The notes under the pieces were generated by a model. That model did no database searches, was not told the origin of the DNA, and saw only the letters and a program-made list of their open reading frames with translations. From positions 1 to 35,625 of the forward strand of contig JAIBBA010000016.1 of assembly GCA_019694895.1 (NCBI GenBank): a stretch of 35,625 bases of DNA, written 5' to 3'. Below are positions 6,779-15,854 of the stretch, piece by piece. Source of the stretch: Chitinophagales bacterium (GTDB lineage Bacteria > Bacteroidota > Bacteroidia > Chitinophagales > BACL12). Both the position numbers and the translations under genes were made by a program. How positions within the stretch are numbered: the stretch's first letter is position 1; the number at the start of each line of letters is the position of its first letter.

Positions 6779-7858
6779 ATGAAGCATTTCAGCACACGAA
6801 AACTTCCTATCCTTGCACAATATGCCATTTGCATAGGTGTGGTGATTCTCATTGCCGCAATTTGTTTCAGCTTTACAGGTATTGTCGGCTATCGGGTAAT
6901 TGCACTGGTTTTGCTCATGGTGGTGAGCTTCCTGGCCATGTTGTTCGAAGTATATCCTGTGCTGGTAGCCGCAATTCTGAGTGCAGTTATATGGAACTTC
7001 ATGTTCATTCCACCTATTTACACATTTCACATCGACAATACAGAAGATGTGTTGATGTTTCTGTTATATTTTATCATCGCCTCCGTAAATGCAGTGCTTA
7101 CCATCAAAATCAGGGAAGCTGAAACAAAGGCACGTGATAAGGAAGAAAAAGAAAATACCATCAAGCTTTATAACACATTATTAAATTCTTTATCTCATGA
7201 ATTGCGCACGCCAATTTCGGCAATATTAGGGGCAGTAGATACCTTACAGGAAAAAGATTCAAATCTCAGTGAACAAAATAAATCTGTTTTATTGAGTGAA
7301 ATAGATACTGCAGGCATGCGCTTAAATAGGCAGGTAGATAATTTATTAAACATGAGCCGACTGGAAAGTGGTATGCTCATGCCGAAATACGACTGGTGTG
7401 ATTTACAAGAACTTGTTTACACAGTCATCCAAAAACTGGAACCCGGTTACACTCAGCATATTGTTGTGCATGCAGAAGACGATCTTCCTTTATTCAAATT
7501 TGATGGCGGATTAATGGAACAGGTATTGTATAATATTATTCATAATGCCATTCAATATACACCGCCTTCCACAACTATTACGGTCAAGCTTGCGCATTCA
7601 GACAACGGTTTCAATATTACTATTGCAGATGACGGTCCGGGATTTCCAAAGGAGTTAATCCAACGCGCTTTCGACAAATTTTACCGCATGCCGGTTTCCC
7701 GCACCGGTGGCAGTGGATTGGGATTGTCTATCGTAAAAGGATTTGTTGAAGCACATAAAGGAAATATTACCTTGCATAATGTTGATTCAGGAGGTTCTTG
7801 TTTCGAAATTTACATTCCTGCGGAAACTTCATATATCTCAAATTTGAAAAATGAGTAA
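6779..7858 (+). CDS. KdpD-like sensor histidine kinase, short form
   Basis: A protein of 359 residues. Residues 11-110 form a four-helix DUF4118 membrane domain with the KdpD signature WNFMFIPPIYTFHI at 72-85. A dimerisation domain follows with the phosphoacceptor H140 in SLSHELRTP. The ATPase domain has an N box (NIIHNAIQYTPP), DDGPGFP and SGLGLSIVKGF. It lacks the large cytosolic KdpD and Usp domains that precede DUF4118 in classical KdpD, so it matches only the C-terminal half of that protein. It overlaps the response regulator gene by 8 bp. The neighbouring kup gene supports a role in potassium or osmotic sensing. No kdpFABC genes are in the window. Confidence 0.9.
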   Translation: MKHFSTRKLPILAQYAICIGVVILIAAICFSFTGIVGYRVIALVLLMVVSFLAMLFEVYPVLVAAILSAVIWNFMFIPPIYTFHIDNTEDVLMFLLYFIIASVNAVLTIKIREAETKARDKEEKENTIKLYNTLLNSLSHELRTPISAILGAVDTLQEKDSNLSEQNKSVLLSEIDTAGMRLNRQVDNLLNMSRLESGMLMPKYDWCDLQELVYTVIQKLEPGYTQHIVVHAEDDLPLFKFDGGLMEQVLYNIIHNAIQYTPPSTTITVKLAHSDNGFNITIADDGPGFPKELIQRAFDKFYRMPVSRTGGSGLGLSIVKGFVEAHKGNITLHNVDSGGSCFEIYIPAETSYISNLKNE

Positions 7859-8528
7859 GGCTGAAATTTTGATCATCGATGATGAACCGCAGATCCGAAA
7901 ACTGCTCGAGATCACACTTGAAAGTCATGAGTATAAAGTATGGCTGGCAACTACAGGTCGCGAAGGTATTGTGATGGCTGCCAACCATCCGCCTGAATTA
8001 ATATTGCTCGATATCGGTTTGCCTGATATGAACGGTCATGAGGTGTTGCAGGACCTCAGAAAATGGTATAATAAAGCCATCATCATTTTATCTGTGCTGG
8101 ATGGCGAAGAAGATATTGTAAGAGCTTTGGACAATGGTGCAACAGATTATCTCACCAAACCATTTCGCACAGCAGAATTATTGGCACGCATTCGCTCCGC
8201 CATTCGTCGAAACCAACAAGAACCCCTGGCAACAATAATTACAATAGGAGATCTTGCTATCGACCTTCCGGGTCGCACAGTCAGATTGAACGGCGAAACG
8301 GTCAAGCTTACATCCACAGAATTTAATATGCTGGCATTGATGGCAAAAAATGAAGGTCGCGTACTTACGCATCAGTTCATTTTAAAGGAGATCTGGGGAG
8401 TAGGTTACCAGTCTGAAACGCAATACCTGCGCGTGTTTGTGGCTTCCTTGCGAAAGAAAATAGAGCAAAATCCAAATCAACCTACCCATATTATCACTGA
8501 AAGTGGGGTAGGTTATCGATTTATGTGA
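7851..8528 (+). CDS. KdpE-like OmpR-family response regulator
   Basis: A protein of 225 residues. The receiver domain (1-120) has acidic residues D10 and D11, the phosphoacceptor D54 in LLDIGLPD, and the TKPF lysine near 105. The C-terminal winged helix (about 130-225) has the KdpE/OmpR pattern ending in THIITESGVGYRFM. Its start lies inside the kinase gene, so the pair is translationally coupled. The best candidate target is the next gene, kup, which has an 11-bp-spaced direct repeat in its upstream region. The assignment to KdpE rather than another OmpR member rests on similarity of the termini and on context. Confidence 0.9.
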   Translation: MSKAEILIIDDEPQIRKLLEITLESHEYKVWLATTGREGIVMAANHPPELILLDIGLPDMNGHEVLQDLRKWYNKAIIILSVLDGEEDIVRALDNGATDYLTKPFRTAELLARIRSAIRRNQQEPLATIITIGDLAIDLPGRTVRLNGETVKLTSTEFNMLALMAKNEGRVLTHQFILKEIWGVGYQSETQYLRVFVASLRKKIEQNPNQPTHIITESGVGYRFM

Positions 8529-8540
8529 GTCAGGCACATC

Positions 8541-8560
8541 TTTATATAATCTTTATATAA
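8541..8560 (+). promoter_or_regulatory. Direct repeat TTTATATAA with 11-bp spacing, candidate KdpE-type operator
   Basis: TTTATATAA occurs at 8541-8549 and 8552-8560, one helical turn apart. It lies between the response regulator stop and the kup start. OmpR-family regulators typically bind as head-to-tail dimers to direct repeats with 11-bp period. The same bases also form a 9-bp inverted repeat (ctttatata/tatataaag at 8540-8562), so an AT-rich hairpin is an alternative. Confidence 0.45.
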
Positions 8561-8625
8561 AGGAAGATTCATTTTACTTTTTACCAATACCTCGCATGCC
8601 AACTTTGCGTTGAGAATTTTTGTGC

Positions 8626-10590
8626 ATGAAGAAGGTATTTGAGTCAGCGCATAGTCGCGTATCGGCAGCAACTTTATTGGTGGCATTGGGAATTATCTAT
8701 GGTGATATTGGAACCAGCCCTTTATATGTTGTAAAAGCAGTTGTAGGAGAGCGACCGGTTACTGAAATGTTGGTGTATGGCGCTGTTTCCTGCGTCTTCT
8801 GGACCATCACTTTTCAAACCACTTTCAAATATATTTATCTGACATTGCGAGCCGATAACCGCGGTGAAGGCGGTATCTTCTCGTTGTATGCACTTGTAAG
8901 ACGCTATGGTAAATATTTGATCATCCCTACCATTATTGGCGCATCCGCATTGTTGGCTGATGGCATCATCACCCCGCCAATTTCAGTTGCATCCGCCGTA
9001 GAAGGTCTGTCGAATATTAATGGACTTGATAATATTCCTACAATGCCAATTGTAATTGTGATTATTTCCATTTTATTTATTGTACAACGATTTGGCACAC
9101 AGATAGTAGGAAGAATGTTCGGTCCCGCCATGCTTACCTGGTTTTCGATGTTGTTTATTCTTGGAATCTTGCAAGTGATACAGCATCCCGATATCATCAA
9201 AGCCTTGAATCCCTATTATGCTTATGCATTCTTGACGCAATATCCCGGTGGATTTGCGTTGTTAGGGGGCGTATTCCTCGCAACAACAGGTGCCGAAGCA
9301 TTGTATTCTGATCTTGGTCACTGTGGGAAGAAAAATATTCGCATTACCTGGGTATTTGTAAAAACATGTTTGATCACCAATTATATGGGACAGGCGGCAT
9401 GGTTGATGAACAGCAGGTATGATAGTTTTTTGGGAAGCGAAAATCCGTTCTTCATGATCATGCCGGAATGGTTTTTATTACCGGGGGTGCTCATTGCAAC
9501 TATGGCAGCAATCATTGCATCACAAGCTCTCATCAGCGGTAGTTATACCTTGATAAACGAGGCTATGAACCTTAACTTCTGGCCACGAATCGCTGTAAGG
9601 CAACCTTCGGATACTAAAGGTCAGATTTATATTCCCAGCGTAAATATCATGCTTTGGATAGGATGCGTGCTTGTGGTATTGCATTTCAAAACATCATCGC
9701 ATATGGAAGCAGCATACGGACTTGCTATTACCATTACCATGATGGTTACAACTTATCTGTTGTCTTATTACCTGGCATTTAAATTGAGATGGCCGAAATT
9801 GCTCATCGGATTGCTGGTTACTTTATTTGCCTCTATTGAAATTTCATTCTTTATCGCGAACATTCGCAAATTCCCTGAGGGAGGTTATATCACTATTATG
9901 GTGAGTTCGATATTCATTCTCATCATGTACACCATTTATAAAGGAAGGAAAATCAGTAACAGATTCACCAAGTTTGTCGACTTGGGTAAATATGCTCAGC
10001 AAATCAAACGCTTGAGTGAAGATGATGAAGTGCCACGTTTCTCTACACATTTGGTTTATCTTACAAAAGCAAATTATCGTCACGAGATTGAAGAGAAAAT
10101 TATCAAGTCTATCTTTTCCAAAAAACCTAAACGAGCCGATGTCTATTGGTTTCTGCACATTCACCGCACTGAGGCGCCTTACACCTTATCATACAATGTA
10201 TCGGAGTTGATAGAAGACAAAGTGATAAAGGTAAATATACATGTAGGATTCAGGATTCAACCTCGAACTGAATTATATTTTAAACTCATTGTTCAGGCGC
10301 TCATAGACAATAAAGAACTCAATCTTCATCTGCGTGATGATGGTTCGACAAAGTATAATTATGAACCGGATTTCAAGTTCGTGGTGATAGAAAAATTCTT
10401 GTCTGTAGAAAATGAATTTTCGCTGAACGAAGGCCTCCTGTTGAATGGGTATTTCTTCCTCAAACAACTTGGTCAAAGTGATGAAAAAGCATTTGGCCTC
10501 GATAAGAGTGATGTCGTAATTGAAGATGTTCCCTTGGTGTATCAACCTGTGAATCAAGTGCAGTTGACACGCCTTGATAATAACGCTTAA
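8626..10590 (+). CDS. kup: Kup-family potassium uptake transporter
   Basis: A protein of 654 residues from the ATG at 8626; an upstream in-frame TTG at 8620 is less likely. About 12 membrane segments fill residues 10-435, beginning with the family motif ALGIIYGDIGTSPLY. Further Kup marks are RADNRGEGGIFSLYAL, ALLADGIITPPISVASAVEG and LATTGAEALYSDLGHCG. A cytosolic C-terminal domain of about 200 residues follows. Kup proteins take up K+ with protons. The 97-bp gap before it contains a candidate operator, and CAACTTTG (8600-8607) is a one-mismatch -7 box. It is full length. Confidence 0.95.
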   Translation: MKKVFESAHSRVSAATLLVALGIIYGDIGTSPLYVVKAVVGERPVTEMLVYGAVSCVFWTITFQTTFKYIYLTLRADNRGEGGIFSLYALVRRYGKYLIIPTIIGASALLADGIITPPISVASAVEGLSNINGLDNIPTMPIVIVIISILFIVQRFGTQIVGRMFGPAMLTWFSMLFILGILQVIQHPDIIKALNPYYAYAFLTQYPGGFALLGGVFLATTGAEALYSDLGHCGKKNIRITWVFVKTCLITNYMGQAAWLMNSRYDSFLGSENPFFMIMPEWFLLPGVLIATMAAIIASQALISGSYTLINEAMNLNFWPRIAVRQPSDTKGQIYIPSVNIMLWIGCVLVVLHFKTSSHMEAAYGLAITITMMVTTYLLSYYLAFKLRWPKLLIGLLVTLFASIEISFFIANIRKFPEGGYITIMVSSIFILIMYTIYKGRKISNRFTKFVDLGKYAQQIKRLSEDDEVPRFSTHLVYLTKANYRHEIEEKIIKSIFSKKPKRADVYWFLHIHRTEAPYTLSYNVSELIEDKVIKVNIHVGFRIQPRTELYFKLIVQALIDNKELNLHLRDDGSTKYNYEPDFKFVVIEKFLSVENEFSLNEGLLLNGYFFLKQLGQSDEKAFGLDKSDVVIEDVPLVYQPVNQVQLTRLDNNA

Positions 10591-10600
10591 AGTTTCATAT

Positions 10601-10891
10601 ATGTCTGATACTTCATTGGCATTTATGCATGCACTGGCTGAAAATCATGGTCGAGATGTGTCAATTTCGTTGCTCGACGGCACCGTACATAGTGGAGAAA
10701 TTGTTGGGTATTTCAAGGGCGACGGCGTTATTGGCACTTCTTACATTTATAAATGGCATTTGCTTCCTAAAGGGGTTGATAATCCCACAGGCTTGGATTT
10801 CTGGGGCGTGCCTGCAGGTGAATATATTCTACATAAACATATTGAAAAGGTGGTATTTCTGTCAGACGGTTTTACGCTGATAATGAAATAA
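10601..10891 (+). CDS. Small hypothetical protein, possibly Sm-like
   Basis: A protein of 96 residues from the ATG at 10601; an in-frame TTG at 10574 lies inside kup. I do not recognise the family. The pattern of short strands, RDVSISLLDGTVHSGEIVGY followed by an acidic-glycine turn and a C-terminal HIEKVVFLSDGFTLI, resembles an Sm/LSm-type small beta barrel. This is a weak structural guess. It starts 10 bp after the kup stop, so it is probably on the kup transcript. No signal peptide or membrane segment is present, so it is likely cytosolic. Confidence 0.6.
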   Translation: MSDTSLAFMHALAENHGRDVSISLLDGTVHSGEIVGYFKGDGVIGTSYIYKWHLLPKGVDNPTGLDFWGVPAGEYILHKHIEKVVFLSDGFTLIMK

Positions 10892-10906
10892 CAATGTCTG
10901 CCTTAC

Positions 10907-10937
10907 TTGTAGGGACAACGGCAAAATTGTATTTTAG
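10907..10937 (+). promoter_or_regulatory. Promoter of xseA
   Basis: TTG at 10907-10909, 20 bp, then TATTTTAG at 10930-10937, one mismatch from TAnnTTTG. It ends 8 bp before the xseA ATG. Confidence 0.45.
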
Positions 10938-10945
10938 TCGCCCGC

Positions 10946-12286
10946 ATGTCTGAACAATCCGGCACTAAAAAAATATTCTCTCTTTCGGAAGTAGCGCGCA
11001 GTATTGAAAAAACACTGAGCGAACGCTATTCTTCTGCTTTCTGGGTGACGGCGGAAATGAATAAGCTCAATCTTTATAAGCACTCAGGTCATTGTTATCC
11101 TGAACTGGTAGAAAAAAAAGACGGGAAAATTGTAGCACAGTTTAAATCGACTTTATGGAGGGCTGATTATCTGCGTATTAATGCAGTATTTCAGGATGTG
11201 CTGAAAGAGCCTTTAAAAGATGGCATTAAAATTTTATTCCTCGCACGTATCACCTTCGATGCTGCTCACGGATTGTCGCTGTCGATTATTGATATCGACC
11301 CCAACTATACCTTGGGCGATCTGGAACGTGAAAAGTTGGAAACCATTGCCAAATTAAAAGCGGAAGACCTTTATATCAAAAATAAGCAATTACCCCTTCC
11401 GCAACTGCCTCAACGCATTGCCATCATCAGCGTTGAAACGAGTAAAGGTTATGTCGATTTTCTGAAAGTGATTGAACAAAATCCATGGGGATATAAATTC
11501 TTTCACATGTTGTTTCCCTCTTTATTGCAGGGCGACAAGGCCATAGACAGCATTATTCAGCAGTTAATGCTCATAGAAAAGGTTAAACATCATTTTGATA
11601 TCATCGCCATTATCAGAGGTGGTGGAGGTGATGTGGGGCTTTCCTGTTATAATAACTTCCGACTTGCATCTGCAATTGCTAATAGTTCATTGCCGGTACT
11701 CACGGGAATTGGGCACGCAACAAATGAAACTGTTTGTGAAATGATTGCCCATTATAATGCAATAACACCGACTAAACTTGGAGAATTTATTTTACAGCAG
11801 TTCCACAATTTTTCTGTTCCTGTAAATGATGCGAAGAAATTTATTGCAGACAAGGCACTGCGCATCTTGATGGAAGAGCGCACGCATTTGAAATCGGAAG
11901 TGAAATTATTTCGGTCTATGACAGAGAACCTCTTACTTCGACACAATAATGATGTGCAAAGTAATATTAAACTTATACGGCAAGTCATGAATTTTCGACT
12001 GCGGTCTGAAAAAAGTAATATCGACTATCTGAAACAACAAATACACATGCGATCGGCGGCGTTTGTGCTGGAGAGAAATCGCGAATTAGTGGGCATTGAA
12101 CGAAATGTTATCAATATGAGCCCGGCCCTGGTTTTGAAACGCGGATACACAATAACTTTGCATAAAGGAGCGGTGATCAAAAGCTTTGAAGAACTTCAAC
12201 AGGGAGATGCAATTGAAACTATTACTTCAGAAGGTGTGATCAATAGTGCAATAACTTCAATAAAAAAGAATAACAATGCAGGATAA
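10946..12286 (+). CDS. xseA: Exodeoxyribonuclease VII large subunit
   Basis: A protein of 446 residues. The N-terminal OB fold (about 10-115) binds single-stranded DNA. The catalytic domain carries RIAIISVETSKGYVDFL, the glycine motif IIRGGGGDVGLSCYNN, and TGIGHATNETVCE with ITPTKLGEF. A coiled-coil region follows, and the C-terminal segment SPALVLKRGYTITL is typical of XseA. With XseB it degrades single-stranded DNA in both directions and acts in repair. It overlaps xseB by 11 bp. The family RGGGS motif reads RGGGGD here, a small variation. Confidence 0.95.
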   Translation: MSEQSGTKKIFSLSEVARSIEKTLSERYSSAFWVTAEMNKLNLYKHSGHCYPELVEKKDGKIVAQFKSTLWRADYLRINAVFQDVLKEPLKDGIKILFLARITFDAAHGLSLSIIDIDPNYTLGDLEREKLETIAKLKAEDLYIKNKQLPLPQLPQRIAIISVETSKGYVDFLKVIEQNPWGYKFFHMLFPSLLQGDKAIDSIIQQLMLIEKVKHHFDIIAIIRGGGGDVGLSCYNNFRLASAIANSSLPVLTGIGHATNETVCEMIAHYNAITPTKLGEFILQQFHNFSVPVNDAKKFIADKALRILMEERTHLKSEVKLFRSMTENLLLRHNNDVQSNIKLIRQVMNFRLRSEKSNIDYLKQQIHMRSAAFVLERNRELVGIERNVINMSPALVLKRGYTITLHKGAVIKSFEELQQGDAIETITSEGVINSAITSIKKNNNAG

Positions 12287-12479
12287 AATAGGATATAGCG
12301 AGGCATTTGATGAACTGCAAAAGATTGTGGCTGAGATTGAGCTGGGAGAAATTTCGGTTGATGAGCTTTCTGCCAAGGTAAAGCGCGCATCTGAGTTGAT
12401 TCGAATTTGCAAAGCGAAACTCACTTCCACAGAAGAGGAAGTAGATAAAATTCTCAAAGAATTACTCGATGGCGAATAG
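12276..12479 (+). CDS. xseB: Exodeoxyribonuclease VII small subunit
   Basis: A protein of 67 residues, the usual size. It is all-helical, with the family pattern YSEAFDELQKIVAEIELGE followed by SVDELSAKVKRASELIRICKAKL. It binds the coiled coil of XseA in several copies and keeps the enzyme active. The start lies inside the xseA end, so translation is coupled. Confidence 0.95.
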   Translation: MQDKIGYSEAFDELQKIVAEIELGEISVDELSAKVKRASELIRICKAKLTSTEEEVDKILKELLDGE

Positions 12480-12541
12480 TAAGTGTATAAATAGTCAATT
12501 TTTGATACAATATTTTCCCGGTTAATACGTCTACAGCAATT

Positions 12542-13465
12542 ATGCAAACGATAATAGGTTCAGGAGGCGCTATTGGCGTGCCTTTGGCGAAGGAGCTTTC
12601 AGTGTATACCAAAGACATTCGCCTGGTTAGCAGAAACCCTAAAAAAGTAAATGAAACCGATCAGCTACATCCTTGCGATCTGAAAGATTTTTCATCCATT
12701 GATGCTGCGATCGCCGGCAGCGATATTGTATATGTAACCGTTGGATTTGAGTATAATATAAAAGTTTGGCAAGCGGTGTGGCCACCGTTCATGCGCGCGG
12801 TTGTTGATGCTTGTATTAAACATAAAGCCAAGCTGGTTTTTTTCGATAATATCTACAGTTATGACCCCAAAGCGGTTGGCATGCTTACAGAGGATGCGCC
12901 GTTAAATCCGATGACTAAAAAGGGTCGTGTAAGGAAATCGCTTGTAGATATGATTAACAAGGAAGTGTCAGCAGGAAATCTTACCGCCATGATTGTTCGG
13001 GCCGCCGATTTTTATGGCCCTGCAGTGAATACCAGTATACTCATTGAAATGGCTGCAAAACCCATGAAGGCGGGCAAAACGGCAAATGCGATGGGCAATA
13101 TCGATAAGATTCACACCTATACTTACACTCCTGATGCCGGAAAAGCTACAGCCATTTTAGGCAATACACCGGATGCATATAATCAGGTGTGGCATTTGCC
13201 TACAACAAAGGAGAAACTCACTACGCGTCAATGGATGGAAATGGCGGCAAAGGAAATTGGTGTACAACCAAAAATCAGAGTTGCGCCAATGTGGATGCTG
13301 AAATTAATGGGATGGTTTGTACCGGTAATGCGGGAGTTTCCTGAGATGATGTATCAGTTTGACAACGATTACATTTTCGACAGCACGAAATTCGAAAAGC
13401 GCTTCGGTATCACTGCAACAAAACCCGAAACTGGCATTAAAGAAATGGTGGCAGCGATGAATTAA
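12542..13465 (+). CDS. NAD(P)-binding Rossmann-fold epimerase/dehydratase-like protein
   Basis: A protein of 307 residues of the extended or atypical short-chain dehydrogenase type. The nucleotide-binding motif IIGSGGAIGVPLAKEL sits at the very N-terminus (residues 4-19), with only a short first strand. KLVFFDNIYSYDP marks the middle strand and VRAADFYGP the substrate loop. The usual catalytic YxxxK is not evident: a Y lies in NIYSYD, but the expected lysine spacing is not seen. Activity as a true epimerase is therefore uncertain. It stands alone 62 bp after xseB. The substrate is unknown. Confidence 0.8.
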   Translation: MQTIIGSGGAIGVPLAKELSVYTKDIRLVSRNPKKVNETDQLHPCDLKDFSSIDAAIAGSDIVYVTVGFEYNIKVWQAVWPPFMRAVVDACIKHKAKLVFFDNIYSYDPKAVGMLTEDAPLNPMTKKGRVRKSLVDMINKEVSAGNLTAMIVRAADFYGPAVNTSILIEMAAKPMKAGKTANAMGNIDKIHTYTYTPDAGKATAILGNTPDAYNQVWHLPTTKEKLTTRQWMEMAAKEIGVQPKIRVAPMWMLKLMGWFVPVMREFPEMMYQFDNDYIFDSTKFEKRFGITATKPETGIKEMVAAMN

Positions 13466-13503
13466 TTATTTGTCACAACGAAAGTAGTGTTAATACATAA
13501 GCA

Positions 13504-14727
13504 TCACTCCAAATCACTGCTCAACTTGTAGCGACAAATGCGATCATTGCCCTTGTCGGCAACATAAACTACTTTGCGGAGATAGGCTACTCCACTGGGG
13601 TCAATAAGATTGAAAGGACCACTGCCAACACCACCGAAACTGGCAATAATCTGCTTCGTATTTGGTGAGCCTGCAGGTGGATTTACACCTTCATACCCTT
13701 TTCTCGTAAATTGATATAAAGAATCTGTTCCCGCATCGGTAATGAATATATAGCCCGTAAAATCAGGTGCGATATAAATATCGGTGGGCTGAATAAAACG
13801 ATCGGGTTCGTATAAAAATCTGTCGGCTTTAGTATAATCAAATACTGTCAACAATGCATTTTCGCCATAAATAATGCCTGCCTCAGGGTCAACGGTTTGT
13901 GTAATCCAAAGTCCTTTATAGGGTGCTGACGGCTGATCAAGACAAATCATGAATTCAGCGGAACCTGAAATTCCTGAAAGGCTTTGCGGTGGTGCTGCGA
14001 AAGTCGCAATTCCTGAAATATCCCATACGCTTTTTAAATTACCTGTTACCGGTGATAATCCATTTGCATAACTGGTATTATTGCCATTTTCATCGTAAAT
14101 GAGCATAGCATTATCTGCACGTGCAATACCACTCACATCGTTGCGAGGTCCTTTGCGTGTTACATATAAAGTATTGTCGGCCAATGTGGCTAAACCTGTA
14201 AATTCCACAGCCTCGTCGTCTGCACCCCTGAATGCCGTGATGTTTCTCGATGCATCACAAAATGGATGTATCAGGGTATCAATGATTTCAACATTTCCAT
14301 ATGACGTTCCTGTTAAATGATAAACAGCTGCAAGGTTTTCCATCACACCATCGCCATCAACATCATAATCTACGCGACCGGCAACATAAGTATGTAAACG
14401 CCTGTCTTGTGTAACATCAGTTGCGCCCGGTATGGCAATTGTTTGAAATACGGTTCCGGTTTGATCGAGTATTTTTAATCCTTCGGCATCTACTACATAA
14501 ATCATTTCATCATACCCGCAAAAAATATCATGAGGCTCAATAAAATCTGTCCAGAAGGGTAATACCGGAACATAGCCAACTTCATCTTGTACTAATTCAG
14601 GATCAATAGCTCCTTCCTCAAAAATTTCATCTACCACAGCATCTTCTCGTGTGCCGAATAAAAAGTCGCAACTGTTTAAGCCGGTAAAAATTACTGCTGA
14701 TAATATGATAATATTAATGCGACGCAT
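13504..14727 (-). CDS. Beta-propeller (NHL-like) lipoprotein
   Basis: From the ATG at 14727 it has 407 residues. A longer reading frame extends upstream to 14781 but overlaps the previous gene, so the shorter start is preferred. It opens with MRRINIIILSAVIFTGLNSC, a lipoprotein signal with lipobox LNSC. The rest contains repeated blade-like stretches such as YDEMIYVVDAEGLKIL, TGYIFITDAGTDSLYQF and VAYLRKVVYVADKGNDRIC, typical of NHL-type propellers. It is probably anchored to the outer membrane. It begins one base after the stop of the PorV/PorQ-family gene, implying coupled translation and perhaps a complex. Confidence 0.8.
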   Translation of the reverse strand: MRRINIIILSAVIFTGLNSCDFLFGTREDAVVDEIFEEGAIDPELVQDEVGYVPVLPFWTDFIEPHDIFCGYDEMIYVVDAEGLKILDQTGTVFQTIAIPGATDVTQDRRLHTYVAGRVDYDVDGDGVMENLAAVYHLTGTSYGNVEIIDTLIHPFCDASRNITAFRGADDEAVEFTGLATLADNTLYVTRKGPRNDVSGIARADNAMLIYDENGNNTSYANGLSPVTGNLKSVWDISGIATFAAPPQSLSGISGSAEFMICLDQPSAPYKGLWITQTVDPEAGIIYGENALLTVFDYTKADRFLYEPDRFIQPTDIYIAPDFTGYIFITDAGTDSLYQFTRKGYEGVNPPAGSPNTKQIIASFGGVGSGPFNLIDPSGVAYLRKVVYVADKGNDRICRYKLSSDLE

Positions 14728-14728
14728 A

Positions 14729-15760
14729 TTAATGTGTGGCTGTAGATTTTTTATGGATACCGTTAGGTAATGTATAAGCAATTCCTATTTTATTAATCAT
14801 GCCCAATACGGCATCATAATTAAATCCATAATCGAATTTAATAGTGCCATAATTCCTATGCAAATATGTTCCGAATCCAAATGCGGGCAACGCGCTGCGA
14901 TCTGTGGCGAATGTGTATCCGGTGCGTGCATAAAACAATTGCTTCCAGCTATATTCCAAACCTAAACTATAAGTTTCGTTATTGTCGGTTGGGTGATTGA
15001 GCTGAAAGGCAGTAGTGAGTATATGCTTTTCATTTTTAATTGCGTCCCAGGCAAATCCCAATCTGAAAACTGTCGGCACGGCAATCTCGGTGAAATCTGT
15101 TGCTTGTATACTATCACTGAGTGTAACGACAGCGATTTCACCTCCCGGCTGTGTATTAAATCCGAAATTAGTAATGGCTACGGCAAAGCGTGTATTTTGT
15201 ACACCGATATCATATTGAAATCCAAAATCAAAAACAATATTCTGATTGTGCACGGAGGCAAGGTCTTCACGCACATACTTTGCTGTTATACCTAAGCTGA
15301 ACATATCGGTTAGCTCTCTTGCAAGTGATATGCCAAGCCCTAAGTCAGTTGCGCGAAATGTCTGTCCGTTGCCAAAGGGCAAAAATTCGGTGGTAACATC
15401 CATTTCACCGGCATCGAAATACTGCATACTCACACCTATTAAGGTATTGTCATCAATCCTATAGCTTACGCCTCCAAAATTCATGCTTGTTCCCGCTGCA
15501 TAATCGGTATACTGAACGCCAAAATGCAATCGGTTGCTATCCAGTTGGGTGAGTCCGGCGGCATTCCAGTACAGGGATGAAACATCATCCACCACAGCCA
15601 GAAAAGCTTCGCTCATGCCCGCCGAACGTCCGTCCGGAGCTATTTTGAGGAATTGCCAGCCGGTAGTAGCCGTGCGCGAATCGCCGTAGGATGGCAATAT
15701 CTGTGCCCCGACCGGTTGGAGGCCCCAAAGCAGTGATACCATCAACAATAGCTTGCGCAT
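14729..15760 (-). CDS. PorV/PorQ-family (UPF0164) outer membrane protein
   Basis: A protein of 343 residues. A signal peptide ends near GAQ at 18-20. The conserved family start KIAPDGRSAGMSEAFLAVVDDVSSLYWNAAGL (seen in pieces near residues 40-70) and the repeated amphipathic strands mark a beta barrel. PorV carries substrates in type IX secretion and PorQ-like paralogues have related outer-membrane roles; which one this is cannot be told. A perfect -7 box lies 8 bp before the ATG. It is the first gene of a pair with the propeller lipoprotein. Confidence 0.88.
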   Translation of the reverse strand: MRKLLLMVSLLWGLQPVGAQILPSYGDSRTATTGWQFLKIAPDGRSAGMSEAFLAVVDDVSSLYWNAAGLTQLDSNRLHFGVQYTDYAAGTSMNFGGVSYRIDDNTLIGVSMQYFDAGEMDVTTEFLPFGNGQTFRATDLGLGISLARELTDMFSLGITAKYVREDLASVHNQNIVFDFGFQYDIGVQNTRFAVAITNFGFNTQPGGEIAVVTLSDSIQATDFTEIAVPTVFRLGFAWDAIKNEKHILTTAFQLNHPTDNNETYSLGLEYSWKQLFYARTGYTFATDRSALPAFGFGTYLHRNYGTIKFDYGFNYDAVLGMINKIGIAYTLPNGIHKKSTATH

Positions 15761-15767
15761 AGCGGGG

Positions 15768-15775
15768 CAAAGATA
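15768..15775 (-). promoter_or_regulatory. -7 box TATCTTTG of the PorV/PorQ-family gene
   Basis: On the minus strand this is a perfect TAnnTTTG, only 7 bp before the ATG at 15760, so the transcript would be nearly leaderless. No clear -33 TTG is visible. Confidence 0.45.
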
Positions 15776-15854
15776 ATAAAAGGCTTAGGGAGACCGATAT
15801 AGCCTAAAACAGGTTTGTTTTGGAGCCCGGAGGTGGTCAATTGTCAGAAGGGAT

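Noticed and set aside
6829-7122. ORF of 97 codons inside the kinase gene
   Set aside because: It is a shadow in another frame of a clearly conserved histidine kinase.
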